Part shown: one piece after another, positions 1 to 9,165 of the stretch
Layout: each line of letters opens with the position of its first letter
How positions within the stretch are numbered: position 1 is the first letter of the stretch
DNA from: Streptomyces violascens
Lineage (GTDB): Bacteria; Actinomycetota; Actinomycetes; Streptomycetales; Streptomycetaceae
Direction: 5' to 3'
Length of the DNA stretch: 64,000 nt
NCBI RefSeq assembly: GCF_014649955.1
Contig: NZ_BMUA01000029.1
Span: 1-64,000, forward strand
Position numbers and translations under genes: made by a program
The notes under the pieces: generated by a model
The model's database searches: none
Told to the model about the DNA's origin: nothing
The model's input: only the letters and a program-made list of their open reading frames with translations

Positions 1-65
1 GCGACGCCGCCAGCCAGGAACGGAGCGCAGCACGCAGCGGAAGGGGCGGGGCGCAGCGCGATGGT

Positions 66-260
66 TCAGCCGGTCTCGGCCCCCTCCGCGGCGACTTCCT
101 CGGCGCCGAGCTCCTCGGCGGGCTCCTCCTGGTCCTCAGTGAGCGGCGGGTACTCGGCCAGGATCTGCTCGAGCACCCCGTAGAACGCGCCCGCCTGTAC
201 GCTGCCCGGACTCCCGAAGGCCTCCCGCTCGGCGGTCAGCAGCAGCCCGGCAGCCCGCAC
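66..260 (-). pseudogene. decayed copy of the repeat domain of the 476-residue protein
   Basis: The minus strand encodes a stretch containing AEREAFGS and FYGVLEQILAEYPPL. It nearly matches the end of the second repeat in the protein at 1467-2897 (FYGVLEQILAEHPPL). Upstream of this stretch the frame turns into low-complexity Arg/Pro/Ala sequence with no sign of the rest of the domain, so only the C-terminal piece survives. A functional short protein cannot be excluded, because the frame stays open to its stop, but no convincing start was seen. Confidence 0.5.
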
Positions 261-306
261 CGCGGCGGCCACGCCGCCGAACGAGTATCGCGGCGCCGAC
301 CAGCGA

Positions 307-370
307 GCGCGGCGGGGAGCAGCGTTCCGGCCGAGGAGCAGCAGCAAGCGGCGGCACGGCCCCGGGCCGG
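307..370. repeat. 64-bp direct repeat, copy 1
   Basis: This 64-bp segment is identical to 1351-1414. Both copies lie just upstream (minus-strand sense) of a copy of the repeat domain, one decayed and one in the intact gene, so the duplication probably carried flanking DNA with it. The rest of 371-763 is GC-rich and shows no supported gene on either strand. Confidence 0.75.
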
Positions 371-763
371 ATCGTCCTCCCCTCGCCAGCAGCCGGCCCC
401 GCCCCGGTGCGGCGCAACTGGACTGCCGGCCCGCGGGGTTACGGGCGCGCCAACCGCAGCCGGTACCGGGCACAGCGAGGCGGGGCGTACTGCGCCGTCG
501 ACACGAGGAGCGCGGCAGTAGACGGCGGCCTCGGTGTACCGGGTGCCGGGTGTCACGCCGCACTGAAAACACCCAGGTCGGCAGAGGGACACCACGACTG
601 CACACCAGCAGAACAGAGGCCCGGGGCGCGGGGCGGCGGCGGGTTTTCCAGGATCGGTCCTCGGCGGCGGCCGGACGGAACCGGCTACCGCTGGCCGCTC
701 TTGGACGTTTCTGGACGCCGGCTGACGTCACCGTCCGGGGCCGTTCTCCAGCGGCGCAGCTTC

Positions 764-1231
764 TTACGTGGCGGCGTAGGCGATCGAGGCTGCCACCAGT
801 CGTCCTCTCTCTGCCGCGGAGGTGAGTTGGCGCTGCTGCTCCAGTTCACCGCCGCAACGCGGCAGCCCCAGGTCGTCCGCGACGTACAGCACGACATAGC
901 CCACCCGCTGCGCGAGGTACTCCCACCGTGCTGGAACCTCGCCCGGCAGCGTGAGCAGCGGTTCCTCCTCCCCGGGCATGTGCACCCGGATCACCTTGGT
1001 GGCACGGTGCAGGTGCAGCCGCCAGCCGTGAGCTTCACGGATCCGCATAGGGGTGCCCGCTTTGACCAGCGGCAGACCGGCCCTGAGCAGCACGGCCAGC
1101 AGTTTGGGCATCAGCGGCCCGGTGGGCCCGGGGCGCAGTTCACCGTGCGGGTTCTGGACGGCGTACCAGGCCAGTCTGTCCTGTGACATCCCGGCGGACC
1201 ATGCCCTGCTCATCTCCTCGGTCGTGCTCAT
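764..1231 (-). CDS. hypothetical protein, 155 aa
   Basis: Unrecognised protein starting MSTTEEMSRAW. The composition is ordinary for a folded soluble protein, with alternating hydrophobic stretches (KLLAVLLRAGLPLVKAG, ATKVIRVHMPG) and no membrane segment or signal peptide. The part around residues 60-120 is rich in predicted strands and could be a small beta domain. It lies between two copies of the zinc-finger/repeat family, on the same strand. Opposite-strand frames here are low complexity, which supports the minus strand as coding. Confidence 0.6.
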   Translation of the reverse strand: MSTTEEMSRAWSAGMSQDRLAWYAVQNPHGELRPGPTGPLMPKLLAVLLRAGLPLVKAGTPMRIREAHGWRLHLHRATKVIRVHMPGEEEPLLTLPGEVPARWEYLAQRVGYVVLYVADDLGLPRCGGELEQQRQLTSAAERGRLVAASIAYAAT

Positions 1232-1350
1232 CCAAATGCCTCATCCTGTGGGTGGCTAGGAGGAACCCCGGAGTTCAACGACCGGACACCATCCTGGCTA
1301 CGGCAGCGAGACGGAGCGCGCAGCAACGCCGCCGAACGAGTAAACGCGGC

Positions 1351-1414
1351 GCGCGGCGGGGAGCAGCGTTCCGGCCGAGGAGCAGCAGCAAGCGGCGGCA
1401 CGGCCCCGGGCCGG
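1351..1414. repeat. 64-bp direct repeat, copy 2
   Basis: Identical to 307-370, starting at GCGCGGCGGGGAGCAGCG. It sits just beyond the stop codon of the 1467-2897 gene and may be part of its 3' flank. 1232-1466 otherwise contains no supported gene. Confidence 0.75.
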
Positions 1415-1466
1415 GCGGCCGGCCGACAACAGCCGCCGCTCCACGGTCCGGTCCCGGGGCGGCAGT

Positions 1467-2897
1467 TCAGCCAGCTGCGGGCGCTACCGGCGCGTCCAGG
1501 TCCTGGGCCAGTGGCGGGTGTTCGGCGAGGATCTGCTCGAGCACCCCGTAGAACGCGCCGGCCCGCGCGCTGCGCGCACTCCCGAAGGCCTCCCGCTCGG
1601 TGGTCATCAGCAGCAGCCAGTGCGCGCCGGTCATCCGCATCCGCCCGGCAGCCCGTACCGCCGAGAGGACACGGCGCTGTTCCTTCGCCTTCAACGGCCC
1701 GCGCACCGGCGTCACCAGCTGGTGCGCGGGACCCCGCAACGCCTGCCGCAAGCGGATCGGCATGTCCGCCCACGACGGGTCGTCCTCCCCCGGCAGCAGC
1801 CGGCCCCGCGCGGCCCCCGCCTCCACCCGCACCGACGAGGCCGAGGCGGGCTCGGACGGGGCGTCATCGGCCGCCTGCACCTCCGCTTCCCTCGGCCCCG
1901 GCACGGCCGCGGCCCCTTCCACCACCGTGCCCTTCGGCGCCGCCGCACCGGACCCGGCACCTGGCCCGGCCCCGGAGACCAGGACGGACCCGTCGACGGA
2001 CTCGGCTGCATGGCCGGGCACCGGAGCGGCCCCGGCAGAACCGGGCGCGGACACCACGCTCTTGGAGCTCCCCGCGACGGCCGGCGCCACGAAGTCGGCC
2101 ACCACCTGCTCCAGGACCTCGAACACCCGCCGCGCCCGCTCACTGCGCGCACCGCCCAGCGACTCCCGCGGCGCGGCGAGCAGCACCAGCCAGTGCCGGC
2201 CGGTCATCCGCCGGTTCGCGGCAGCCCGCAACGCGTACCGCACCGGCGCGTTCCCCTTCTCCCTCAGCACCGCCTGCTCAGGGGACACCAGCCGCTGCGC
2301 GGCCGTCTGCAGCTGCGTCCGCAGATGCAACGGCACCGACTTCCACACCTCCTCGCCCGCCCCCGGAAGCAGCAACCCCCGCGCCGCGCCCGCCTCCACC
2401 CGCACCGGCCCAGCATCCTCACCACCCGCACCGCCGGGCCCGCCCGTACGGCCCTCGGTGGCGGGCCCGGGAGCAGCAGGCAGCTCCCCGGCAGGCGTCC
2501 GAGCCCCCTGGGCACCCCCCGCCGGCACCCCCACCCCGGCCAACTCAGCCCCACCCGGCCCGGGTTCGGCCGACTCGGGTTCGGCCCGGCCGCCGTCGCA
2601 CCCACCGCGCATGTGAGCCGCCAGCCCCGCCGGCGCCCCCGCATACGCACACCCCGAACAACGCACCCAGCCCGCCCGATCGACCGCCTCCTGGACCACC
2701 GAACGCCCCGGCCCGAACCCCGACTCGACCAGCCGCTCCGGCAGGCTCACCCCGCCCTGCACCGCACGCAACGCCGCACCGGCCGTGATGTCGTGCCCCA
2801 GCACGAACCACCGGCCGATCCCCGCCTCACCACCACACCCGCAGAAACAATCCCCCGTCGGCACCAGCCGCTTCCGCTTTCCCGTCGTCTCCGTCAC
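1467..2897 (-). CDS. zinc-finger protein with two tandem C-terminal repeats, 476 aa
   Basis: Role unknown. Residues 1-100 match the 100-residue protein at 12730-13032: a GDCFCGCGGEAGIGRWF..GHD segment, then a C2H2-like finger (CSGCAYAGAPAGLAAH). A Pro/Ala/Gly-rich linker follows. Then come two repeats of about 100 residues, each opening VRVEAGAARG and carrying LRAAANRRMTGRHWLVLL or VRAAGRMRMTGAHWLLLM and a final (F/Y)xVLEQxxAx segment, at roughly 170-285 and 355-470. The GTG start puts the zinc-binding segment at the N-terminus as in its short relative. The GHD segment plus finger suggests nucleic-acid binding by inference. Decayed pieces of the repeat occur at 66-260 and about 8440-8600, so the family has been duplicated locally. 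Confidence 0.7.
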   Translation of the reverse strand: MTETTGKRKRLVPTGDCFCGCGGEAGIGRWFVLGHDITAGAALRAVQGGVSLPERLVESGFGPGRSVVQEAVDRAGWVRCSGCAYAGAPAGLAAHMRGGCDGGRAEPESAEPGPGGAELAGVGVPAGGAQGARTPAGELPAAPGPATEGRTGGPGGAGGEDAGPVRVEAGAARGLLLPGAGEEVWKSVPLHLRTQLQTAAQRLVSPEQAVLREKGNAPVRYALRAAANRRMTGRHWLVLLAAPRESLGGARSERARRVFEVLEQVVADFVAPAVAGSSKSVVSAPGSAGAAPVPGHAAESVDGSVLVSGAGPGAGSGAAAPKGTVVEGAAAVPGPREAEVQAADDAPSEPASASSVRVEAGAARGRLLPGEDDPSWADMPIRLRQALRGPAHQLVTPVRGPLKAKEQRRVLSAVRAAGRMRMTGAHWLLLMTTEREAFGSARSARAGAFYGVLEQILAEHPPLAQDLDAPVAPAAG

Positions 2898-3767
2898 AAG
2901 CCCCGGACCCTAGCGGCCCCCAGAACCCCACATCAGCACGTCACGCCAGTCAGACCGGAACCGACCGAAACAGACCAGACCACGCGCACGCACGACCAGC
3001 ACACACACCACCCACGCCACCACCCCGAGCCCTACCAACACACAGCAGACACACGCGACACCAGCCCCGCACACCAGCCCGGCACACCAGCCAACAAGAC
3101 CAGCGCAACAGACCACCACACACGGCACACACGCATGCACAGCACGCCCCAACAGCGCGCTATAAGACCAAGACCAACCAGCACGCTGTAAGGACGAGCT
3201 GCAAGAGCAAGAGAAAGCAGCACGCAGAAGCAGCACGACCCGGCAGCGAGCAGAGCGACAGCGGACGACGACCCCGGCACCAGGCGCCGCACGGCGGACG
3301 ACCCGACAGACGGCCCGGGCGACAGCGAGGACGCGCGCCGCGACGACGCGGACACGGCGCGCGGACGGCGGCGACGGGCAGACGGGGCGCACCGGCGACG
3401 ACGGGGCGGCAGACGACGGGAGGCGGCTGACAACGACGAGCAGCGGGCCCAGCGGGGCGGCAGCAGACGGCGGGACGGCGGGACCGGGCAGGCGGTCGCG
3501 GCACGGGCGCGGAGCGTCAGCCGGCGGACGGCGGGCCGCGGGCGGCCGGCGGCGGCGAGGCCGCAGGCGGACGCGGAGGGGGGACGGAACGCGGGCAGGA
3601 CCGGCGGGAGCGAACAGCCCGGCGGCGAGGCCGCGGAACAAACACCGGCCAGGGAGAAACACACCACGCCCGTGCCCGGGCGCGAGACACTTGCCCTCGC
3701 CCGCACATCACTCTTCGACAACCGGAAGCAGCCCGTGACGCCCTCAACCCCGGACGAGGAGCCACTC
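2898..3767. other. long non-coding spacer with purine bias
   Basis: No supported gene on either strand. 2940-3180 is rich in ACCAC/CAGCAC words. 3180-3660 is almost entirely G, C and A on the plus strand (GACGGCGGGACGGCGGGACC-like words) with very little T. All long open frames here are Arg/Ala/Pro runs caused by composition. Confidence 0.55.
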
Positions 3768-4103
3768 ATGGTCAACGGCCAGACCCTGCGCGGCCACAGG
3801 AATATAACCGTGGAGTCCGGCCACGACATCGACCACGTCCTCCTCCAACTGAAAATCGCCCTGCGCACCGTCGCGTTCCGTGAACAAGGCCCCCAGGCCG
3901 CTCACGAAGCCCGCCGGAACTTCGGACTGCTCGCCGACACGCGCATGGACAACGTGACCCTCACCGTCGACGCCGACCGGTACCTCGCCCTCCACCCCGA
4001 CCACCAGGAACTACACACACTGATTCGCACCCTCCGCGACCGCGGACCCGCTGTCGGCGTCACCCTCACCAACCCACCACCCGCACAAGCCCACCCCGCC
4101 TGA
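3768..4103 (+). CDS. hypothetical protein, 111 aa
   Basis: Unrecognised. The ATG at 3768 is preceded by GAGGAGCC at good spacing, which fixes the start despite an open frame upstream. The sequence begins MVNGQTLRGHRNITVESG and continues with an amphipathic stretch (HDIDHVLLQLKIALRTVAF) and an acidic, strand-rich second half (DNVTLTVDADRYLAL). It ends in a Pro-rich tail. It stands alone between two long GC-rich spacers. No membrane segments or metal-binding motif are seen. Confidence 0.7.
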   Translation: MVNGQTLRGHRNITVESGHDIDHVLLQLKIALRTVAFREQGPQAAHEARRNFGLLADTRMDNVTLTVDADRYLALHPDHQELHTLIRTLRDRGPAVGVTLTNPPPAQAHPA

Positions 4104-4439
4104 AACCACCAACCGAGCCCAACGTCGATATCGAGAGGGCACGCCGACCACAACGGGACGGCACGGCCGAAGACCTCGACCACGGCTGACGCGAAGGACA
4201 CGGCCGGCAGCACGACGAACAGCACGGCACGGACGGCACGCGGGGACGGCCGGACGGCCACGACCGACACGGCCGCGACCGAGGGCGGGAAGCGAGCAGC
4301 AGCACCACGGCGGCCAGGCGGGCCCGGACAAAGCCAACGGCGAAGCAGCAGACGAGGCAGCGCGGAACGCGGCCAACCCGGCCGGCGGCGAAGGAGGGCG
4401 ACGGGCGGAACGCGGAACGTCAGCGTCGGCCAGGAGGGA

Positions 4440-4560
4440 CGCGGCAGGAGGGACAGACACCGGTGTTCGGCGAACGCCAGCGAACATCACCGAACGTTGC
4501 CGAACACCCTGGACAGCCGGCCAGGGCGCCGTACGACCAAGGGCCGCGACCACAGGGGCC
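4440..4560. repeat. CGAAC phased-repeat element, copy 1
   Basis: CGAAC occurs at 4471, 4481, 4491 and 4501, an exact 10-bp period, after a TTCGG at 4466. Flanks are shared with the copies near 16300-16405 and 21990-22090, including the sequence around GTACGACCA downstream. The rest of 4104-5267 is a purine-rich spacer without a supported gene. Confidence 0.75.
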
Positions 4561-5267
4561 GGGACAGCACAGCCGGAACGCCGGAACGGCGGAACGCGCT
4601 GACGGGCGTCGAGCGGGAGGGGCGCAGCCGGAGCGGACGGGCGCGACGACGGAGCGGCGGTGAGCCGGCGCGGCCGGGAACGGCCGGGACCGGCGCGGAC
4701 GACGAGCAGCGGCGAGGAGCGGGGCCCAGACAAGGCGGACGGCGCCGGGCGAAGACGGACGGCGCCGGGACGGGGGCCAGGTGGCTGCGCGCGGAACGCT
4801 GCACGGCGAGAGGTAGCGGCCGCGGCGGGGCGACCGGGGGATGCGGGGCCCAGCGGACGGCGAGCAGCGGGCCTGGCGGGCACAGCGAGGCAGGAGCGAA
4901 CAGCCCGGCGGCACCGACGGCCACAGGCGGCGGAGAGACCGCGTGCGGGGGCGGGCGCCGCGACGACGTGGCAGGCCGGACGGGCACGGCCGACGGCAGC
5001 GGACGACGGGCAGCGACGGCGGGGCGGAGCGGCCGGACACCGACGGCGGACGCGCCGACGCCGTGCCACCGTGACCACGCCGCCGCTGTGTCCTACCGTG
5101 GAACCGCACCACGGCCAGACGCGTACCGCCGTCCGCCGCCGCTCCGAGCGCCCACGCCGCCAGGGGCACAGTCGGCCAAGGTCCTCCGGGGCCCGCGAGA
5201 GCAGCAGACCGTCCCGGCCCGATTCGCCGGCGGGGAGCGTGGGATTACCGCCAGGCTGGAGTCGACC

Positions 5268-5849
5268 GTGCCCAAGAAGCAGCCCACCGCCGCACAGCGC
5301 GCCCGCGAGGTCGCGAGCCAGGGCGGCAAGTACACCCGGGCCCTCCGCACCGCCAAAGGCCCGGCCACCGAGGTCACCAGGTTGGACGACAGGTTCGGCG
5401 GCCACGAGTTCGAGTACGAGCAAGTGACCGATCTGTTCCGTTGTTCGGAATGCCGGGTCTACGAGGTGGCGGCCCGGGACACGGACGGACCGATCAAGAC
5501 CTGCACGGGCCTGGTCGGCTACGGCGGCGACACCGAACGGGTCTACCTGCTGCTGACCGAGAACCCGGAACTGCCCTACAGCTACTCATCCACCCTGGCG
5601 GTGCACGCCCGCAGCACCGGTATCGGACGCGCACCGCGGTTCTCCTGGCGCGATGGGAAGCTGCTGATCGAATCGGCTCCCAGCGTCGTCGCCGAACTGA
5701 CCCGCCGGATCGAACACCTGACGACCACCATCGACGGGCGGCAGGTCCCGCTGCTCACCTCGATCGACAACCTCACCGCAGCAGCTGGCCGGGCCGTCCT
5801 CGCCGAGAACTACGCGGCCTACGTCGCCGAGTACGGCCAGCCCGCATAG
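5268..5849 (+). CDS. hypothetical protein, 193 aa
   Basis: Unrecognised. The GTG at 5268 follows GGAG and opens VPKKQPTAAQRAREVASQ, a basic N-terminus. The central part has a CxxC (FRCSECRVYEV) with a third Cys about 16 residues on (KTCTG), so a small zinc site is possible. The C-terminal half (LLIESAPSVVAELTRRIEHL, LTSIDNLTAAAGRAVLAENY) is helical. The frame stays open far upstream, but that part is compositional Arg/Gly/Ala sequence and is excluded. The gene ends in TAG. Confidence 0.7.
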   Translation: MPKKQPTAAQRAREVASQGGKYTRALRTAKGPATEVTRLDDRFGGHEFEYEQVTDLFRCSECRVYEVAARDTDGPIKTCTGLVGYGGDTERVYLLLTENPELPYSYSSTLAVHARSTGIGRAPRFSWRDGKLLIESAPSVVAELTRRIEHLTTTIDGRQVPLLTSIDNLTAAAGRAVLAENYAAYVAEYGQPA

Positions 5850-5890
5850 AAGCCGCCGGACAGCCCCGGCACGGACACGCGCCCAGGAAA

Positions 5891-5906
5891 TGGTTCGGCC
5901 GAACCA
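5891..5906. promoter_or_regulatory. perfect 16-bp palindrome, possible operator
   Basis: TGGTTCGGCCGAACCA is a perfect inverted repeat, about 40 bp after the TAG of the 5268-5849 gene and 440 bp before the next gene. It contains the CGAAC word of the phased-repeat elements elsewhere in the window. It could be an operator or a chance palindrome. 5907-6345 otherwise shows only low-complexity GC-rich sequence. Confidence 0.4.
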
Positions 5907-6345
5907 TCACCGACTTGCCGAACTTGCCCGACACCAGAGCACCCCGATCGACCTCCATGAAGCGCGTCGAACTCCAGATAACGCAGACGGCACAGCCGGA
6001 GACCACACACGCACCAGAACCGGACAGCCCGGCAGCAGGCGCGGCGGACCGGGCGGCAGCAGGCGCCGAGCGGGCCGGGCGCGGGCCGGGCGCGGGCCGG
6101 GCGCGGGCGGACGCGCGGGCGGACGCGGCGGGCCACGACCAGGCCGGTGGGCGCGGCGACAGAGCACCAGGGCGGCCAGGCGGGCCCGGCGGGGGCAGCC
6201 GAAGGCGGCGCCGAGGGGCCAGGCGCGCCGGGACGCCGCGGGCCGGGCCGGTGGGCGGGCGCGACGGAGCCGTGGGAGCGGGCGGGGCCCACCGGCGTCG
6301 GCACGAGGGGCCGCGGACGGGTGGGCCAGCCGCTACCGTGACCCG

Positions 6346-6654
6346 GTGAACACCCCCCACCACCGGCACCGGCCGGACCCGGCCCGGGACGCCGCCGAGC
6401 TGACCCACGAAGCCGCGGCCGCCCGCGTCCAGGACGCCAACCTCGCCCGGCTACGCCAAGAGGACAAGGACGCCGACCGGATCTTCCCGCCCGGGACCGC
6501 CTTCACCGACGCCCTCGTCGACGACGACGCCATGCGCCTCATCGGCATCGCCACCGAGGCCTACGGAGCGGCCAAACACGCCGCGGGCCGCATGGACCTG
6601 TTCCACCGGCTCTTCGAAAACACCGGCGACCACGACCTCCCCTGGAACGGATAG
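6346..6654 (+). CDS. hypothetical protein, 102 aa
   Basis: Unrecognised small soluble protein with a basic, His-rich N-terminus after a GTG start and a helical body (MRLIGIATEAYGAAKHAAGR). A closely related 3' segment occurs at 14840-14965, so this is a small family on the element with one full copy and one short copy. It ends in TAG. No domain assignment is possible. Confidence 0.7.
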   Translation: MNTPHHRHRPDPARDAAELTHEAAAARVQDANLARLRQEDKDADRIFPPGTAFTDALVDDDAMRLIGIATEAYGAAKHAAGRMDLFHRLFENTGDHDLPWNG

Positions 6655-7353
6655 CCCTCCAGGCACACCGCACGCAGGCCTTCAGAGCAGCAAGCAGCAA
6701 GCGGCGAGGGAGGGCGGCGGGCAGAACGCGGGACGGCGCGGCGGGAGCGAGCAGGCGCGGCACGCGGGCCCAGCGGGACGTCGTACGGGGCCCGGAGCCG
6801 GCCGGCGCCGGGCGGCGGACCGCTGGGCCGGAAGCCACGGAGCCGGCGGGCAGCGACGCCGGACCGCACGGGACGGCAGGAAAGGCGTCGAGCGGCCGAC
6901 GGCGAGACAGCGCCGCGACGGGAACCCGAAGCCGACCGGGCGCCAGGCAGCCAGGCCGGAACGGGGCGGCGGAGCAGCAGCAGACGAGGAAGCCCGGGGC
7001 AGCCGTGCATCCATTTGAGCGCCGCAACGCCGTAGGGCTCCCGGGGATCAGCCGGGAGCCCTACGGATGGTGCAATCCCGCTGCGCGGGTGTGCCGTGCA
7101 TCCCGCATATGCGGGTAGGTCCAGGAGGCGCGCACGGCCGAACCGTCCTGAACCGGCCCCGGCCCCGCATGATCGCGAGTCCGGATGCCATGGCCACGAA
7201 CCCGAGTGGGTCATGAGTCCGAATGGCGTTCATCCCCACCAGGTGGGGTGGTGACCATCCTGGCCGTCGACCCTGCCACGCCGTCGCTCGACACGCCCTT
7301 GCTCGGGCATCTCACCCAGTTGGCCCGCTGACACCGCACGCCCCCAAGCGCGG
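6655..7353. other. spacer with palindromes, no supported gene
   Basis: 6660-7010 is purine-rich GC spacer. 7030-7066 is a strong hairpin (listed separately). CCCGCATATGCGGG at 7102-7115 is a perfect 14-bp palindrome. A 63-codon minus-strand frame across 7048-7239 exists but has no family resemblance I can name and is not called as a gene. Confidence 0.45.
7030..7066. terminator. 15-bp perfect hairpin, terminator-like
   Basis: CCGTAGGGCTCCCGG at 7030-7044 pairs perfectly with CCGGGAGCCCTACGG at 7052-7066 around a 7-nt loop. No U-run follows, which is common for GC-rich actinobacterial terminators. The nearest upstream gene (6346-6654) is nearly 400 bp away, so it may instead belong to an unannotated RNA. 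Confidence 0.6.
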
Positions 7354-7575
7354 TCACAGGACGGTGCAGTGCAGAGCGCGGCGGTCGCCGGTCAGGGCGT
7401 AGCGGCGGGACGCGAGGCCGTGGTCGAGGGGGTCGCCTATCTGGTGGCAGAGCAGCGCGAGGCAGTCCGCGGCCTGATGGGCGTCCAGGTAGGCGGGAGC
7501 AACCTCCAGCATCAGCTCCCCTATGGCGTGCGCGGTCGCCGCGAGGACATCGACCACCCGCCGAGCCTTGGTCAC
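7354..7575 (-). CDS. hypothetical protein, start uncertain
   Basis: The minus strand encodes a credible helical protein: VVDVLAATAHAIGELMLEV, then QAADCLALLCHQIGD. The only conventional in-frame start near the coding-looking part is the GTG at 7575 (73 aa). The coding character extends about 25 codons further upstream (FERTLLREPAPAAG) with no ATG, GTG or TTG, so the true start may be non-canonical or lost. It is transcribed divergently from the 7750 gene. Confidence 0.4.
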   Translation of the reverse strand: MTKARRVVDVLAATAHAIGELMLEVAPAYLDAHQAADCLALLCHQIGDPLDHGLASRRYALTGDRRALHCTVL

Positions 7576-7749
7576 AACGGGATCGGCCGCCGCTTCAGTC
7601 TGCGGCCCGGCGGCCGGTGCTGGCTCGCGCAGAAGTGTCCGCTCGAATCTCTCATCTCGTTGTCCTGCGTGAGCCTGCCGACCTGGATTGGTCCACGATG
7701 AACGGCCTGCCGGGGCGGTACAACGACGGACCGACCCGTACGGGACGAT

Positions 7750-8298
7750 GTGGGAATGAGTCTCCGCCGCTTCCCCGCTCTCGCGCCCCAACAGATGATC
7801 AAGCGGGCTCACGACCACGCAAGCGCGTACGGGGCGAGCATCGGCCGTGACCGCAGTGTCAGTGACGACGCCCGCGCCGTCGTCAACTGGCTCCGCCACC
7901 AGTACACCGACTATGACCAAGACCCCACCGCAGAACGTCACCGCGATATCTGCAAAGCCATCGCCAACCGATTTCCCTGGCTCACCGAGGAGTGCGAACG
8001 CCAGGTTGCCAGGCGTCAGGAGCAGGACGAACAGGCGGCCAATGCGCTGGACCACCTTCAGACTCAAGAGGTGCAGGCACGGGAGGAGCGGCGAGAACTG
8101 GCTGCCGCTTCCCGGGAGGCTGTTGCACGGCTGCGCACGGGGCAACGAGTGCGGATCACCCGCCAGGGTCGGGTGTACGAAGGTCACTTGGAGAAGATCG
8201 GGCGGAGCAAAGTGACTGTGGCCTACAAGGTCATGACTGGTCGCGACCGGGACCGCACCGTGTCGCTCCACGCTGCCCTGGTGGACCCACTCGACTAG
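7750..8298 (+). CDS. hypothetical coiled-coil protein, 182 aa
   Basis: Unrecognised. The N-terminal third is helical and charged. Residues about 90-130 are a Gln/Glu/Arg-rich probable coiled coil (RRQEQDEQAANALDHLQTQE). The C-terminal 45 residues (RVRITRQGRVYEGHLEKIG, SKVTVAYKV) look like a small SH3-like or KOW-like beta barrel. Starts at 7750 (GTG) and 7756 (ATG) are both possible. It ends in TAG. Confidence 0.65.
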   Translation: MGMSLRRFPALAPQQMIKRAHDHASAYGASIGRDRSVSDDARAVVNWLRHQYTDYDQDPTAERHRDICKAIANRFPWLTEECERQVARRQEQDEQAANALDHLQTQEVQAREERRELAAASREAVARLRTGQRVRITRQGRVYEGHLEKIGRSKVTVAYKVMTGRDRDRTVSLHAALVDPLD

Positions 8299-8439
8299 GA
8301 CGGCTGGCCGCCCCGTCGCGCGCGGCCGCCGACAGCGGCTCGGCCCATCGCTTCACGCTGATCGGCCGGACGGGCTAGCTCAAGGAGACCTTGGACTACG
8401 ACGGGGACCATCCGCAGCGGGAGGTGGGCGACCGGGTCG

Positions 8440-8600
8440 AGGTCATCAGTAATCCGGAGGGTGTCGTCCCGTTGGAGGCGGCTTCCGGCCGCCCGCACCG
8501 CGCTCACCGGGCGCCGGCTCCCGGGCTTCTTCAGCACCCCCCTGCGCCGGCGTCATCAGACGGTGCGCGGGCACCGCAGCCGCAGCCGCTCTCTCGCACT
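8440..8600 (-). pseudogene. frameshifted fragment of the repeat domain
   Basis: Minus-strand translation gives AHRLMTPAQGG in one frame and then VSAVRAAGSRLQ in another, matching AHQLVTPVRGP and VLSAVRAAGRMRM of the second repeat in the protein at 1467-2897. The order and spacing are those of the intact domain, with a frame change near 8535 and no start or end, so this is a broken remnant. Confidence 0.55.
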
Positions 8601-9165
8601 ACATTCGTGACGTCCTATGCCACCATCCGCACAGCGAGCAGTGATATGCAGTGTTGGGCAGTTGGCGGCTCGCAGCAGCCAGCCGGGCAGCATCTCCTTC
8701 TGCCTGACCGGCAGAATGGTAGAGCACCTTGCCGCTGGGGCAGTTGTCCTTGCGCCTGGCCTCCTGCTGAGCCGAAGGAGAGTAGTCGGATCCCACGGCG
8801 CCCCGGCGCACTACGATCAACTCGGCATCGTCGGCCCTGGTGGCTCGCCATTCGAAGGCCAAGTAGTCAGGGTGCGCTTCAAGGCTCGCGAGTACACCGG
8901 CCATGTAGGCGGCGGGAGTCGAAGCAGGCGCGTCTCGTCGGTTGACGATCAGTCTCAGGGCGTAGGGCGCCTCAGCCAACTCCCTGCGCAGGGCGCGGGC
9001 GCACTGCGCGGGCCTGGCGCCCGGCCCGGGGTAAGCGTTCTGCACGCCGAGCGCGTTGCTAGCGATGAGGCGTATAGCCGCCTTCACGGCCGCTTCCCCA
9101 TCCGGCCGCGTCTGCTGTCGCGTCATACCCGCTCCGTTCAGGGTCAGTTGGTACCGATCACTCAT
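8599..9165 (-). CDS. hypothetical protein with C-terminal CxxC/WH motif, 188 aa
   Basis: Unrecognised. The N-terminal 130 residues form an alpha/beta-looking domain (ALRLIVNRRDAPAS, YLAFEWRATRADDAELIVV). The end reads AYHCSLCGWWHRTSRM. A CxxC followed by WH is common at the C-terminus of phage and plasmid proteins and suggests a small metal site. Its ATG overlaps the stop of the short upstream frame at 9162-9302 (ATGA), so the two are coupled. Confidence 0.7.
   Translation of the reverse strand: MSDRYQLTLNGAGMTRQQTRPDGEAAVKAAIRLIASNALGVQNAYPGPGARPAQCARALRRELAEAPYALRLIVNRRDAPASTPAAYMAGVLASLEAHPDYLAFEWRATRADDAELIVVRRGAVGSDYSPSAQQEARRKDNCPSGKVLYHSAGQAEGDAARLAAASRQLPNTAYHCSLCGWWHRTSRM

Noticed and set aside
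3032..3868. long minus-strand frames in the GC spacer
   Set aside because: Composition-driven Arg/Ser/Pro runs; no start signal and no protein-like alternation.
7048..7239. 63-codon minus-strand frame after the 7030 hairpin
   Set aside because: No ribosome site and no recognisable fold; the region is full of palindromes and may encode RNA instead.
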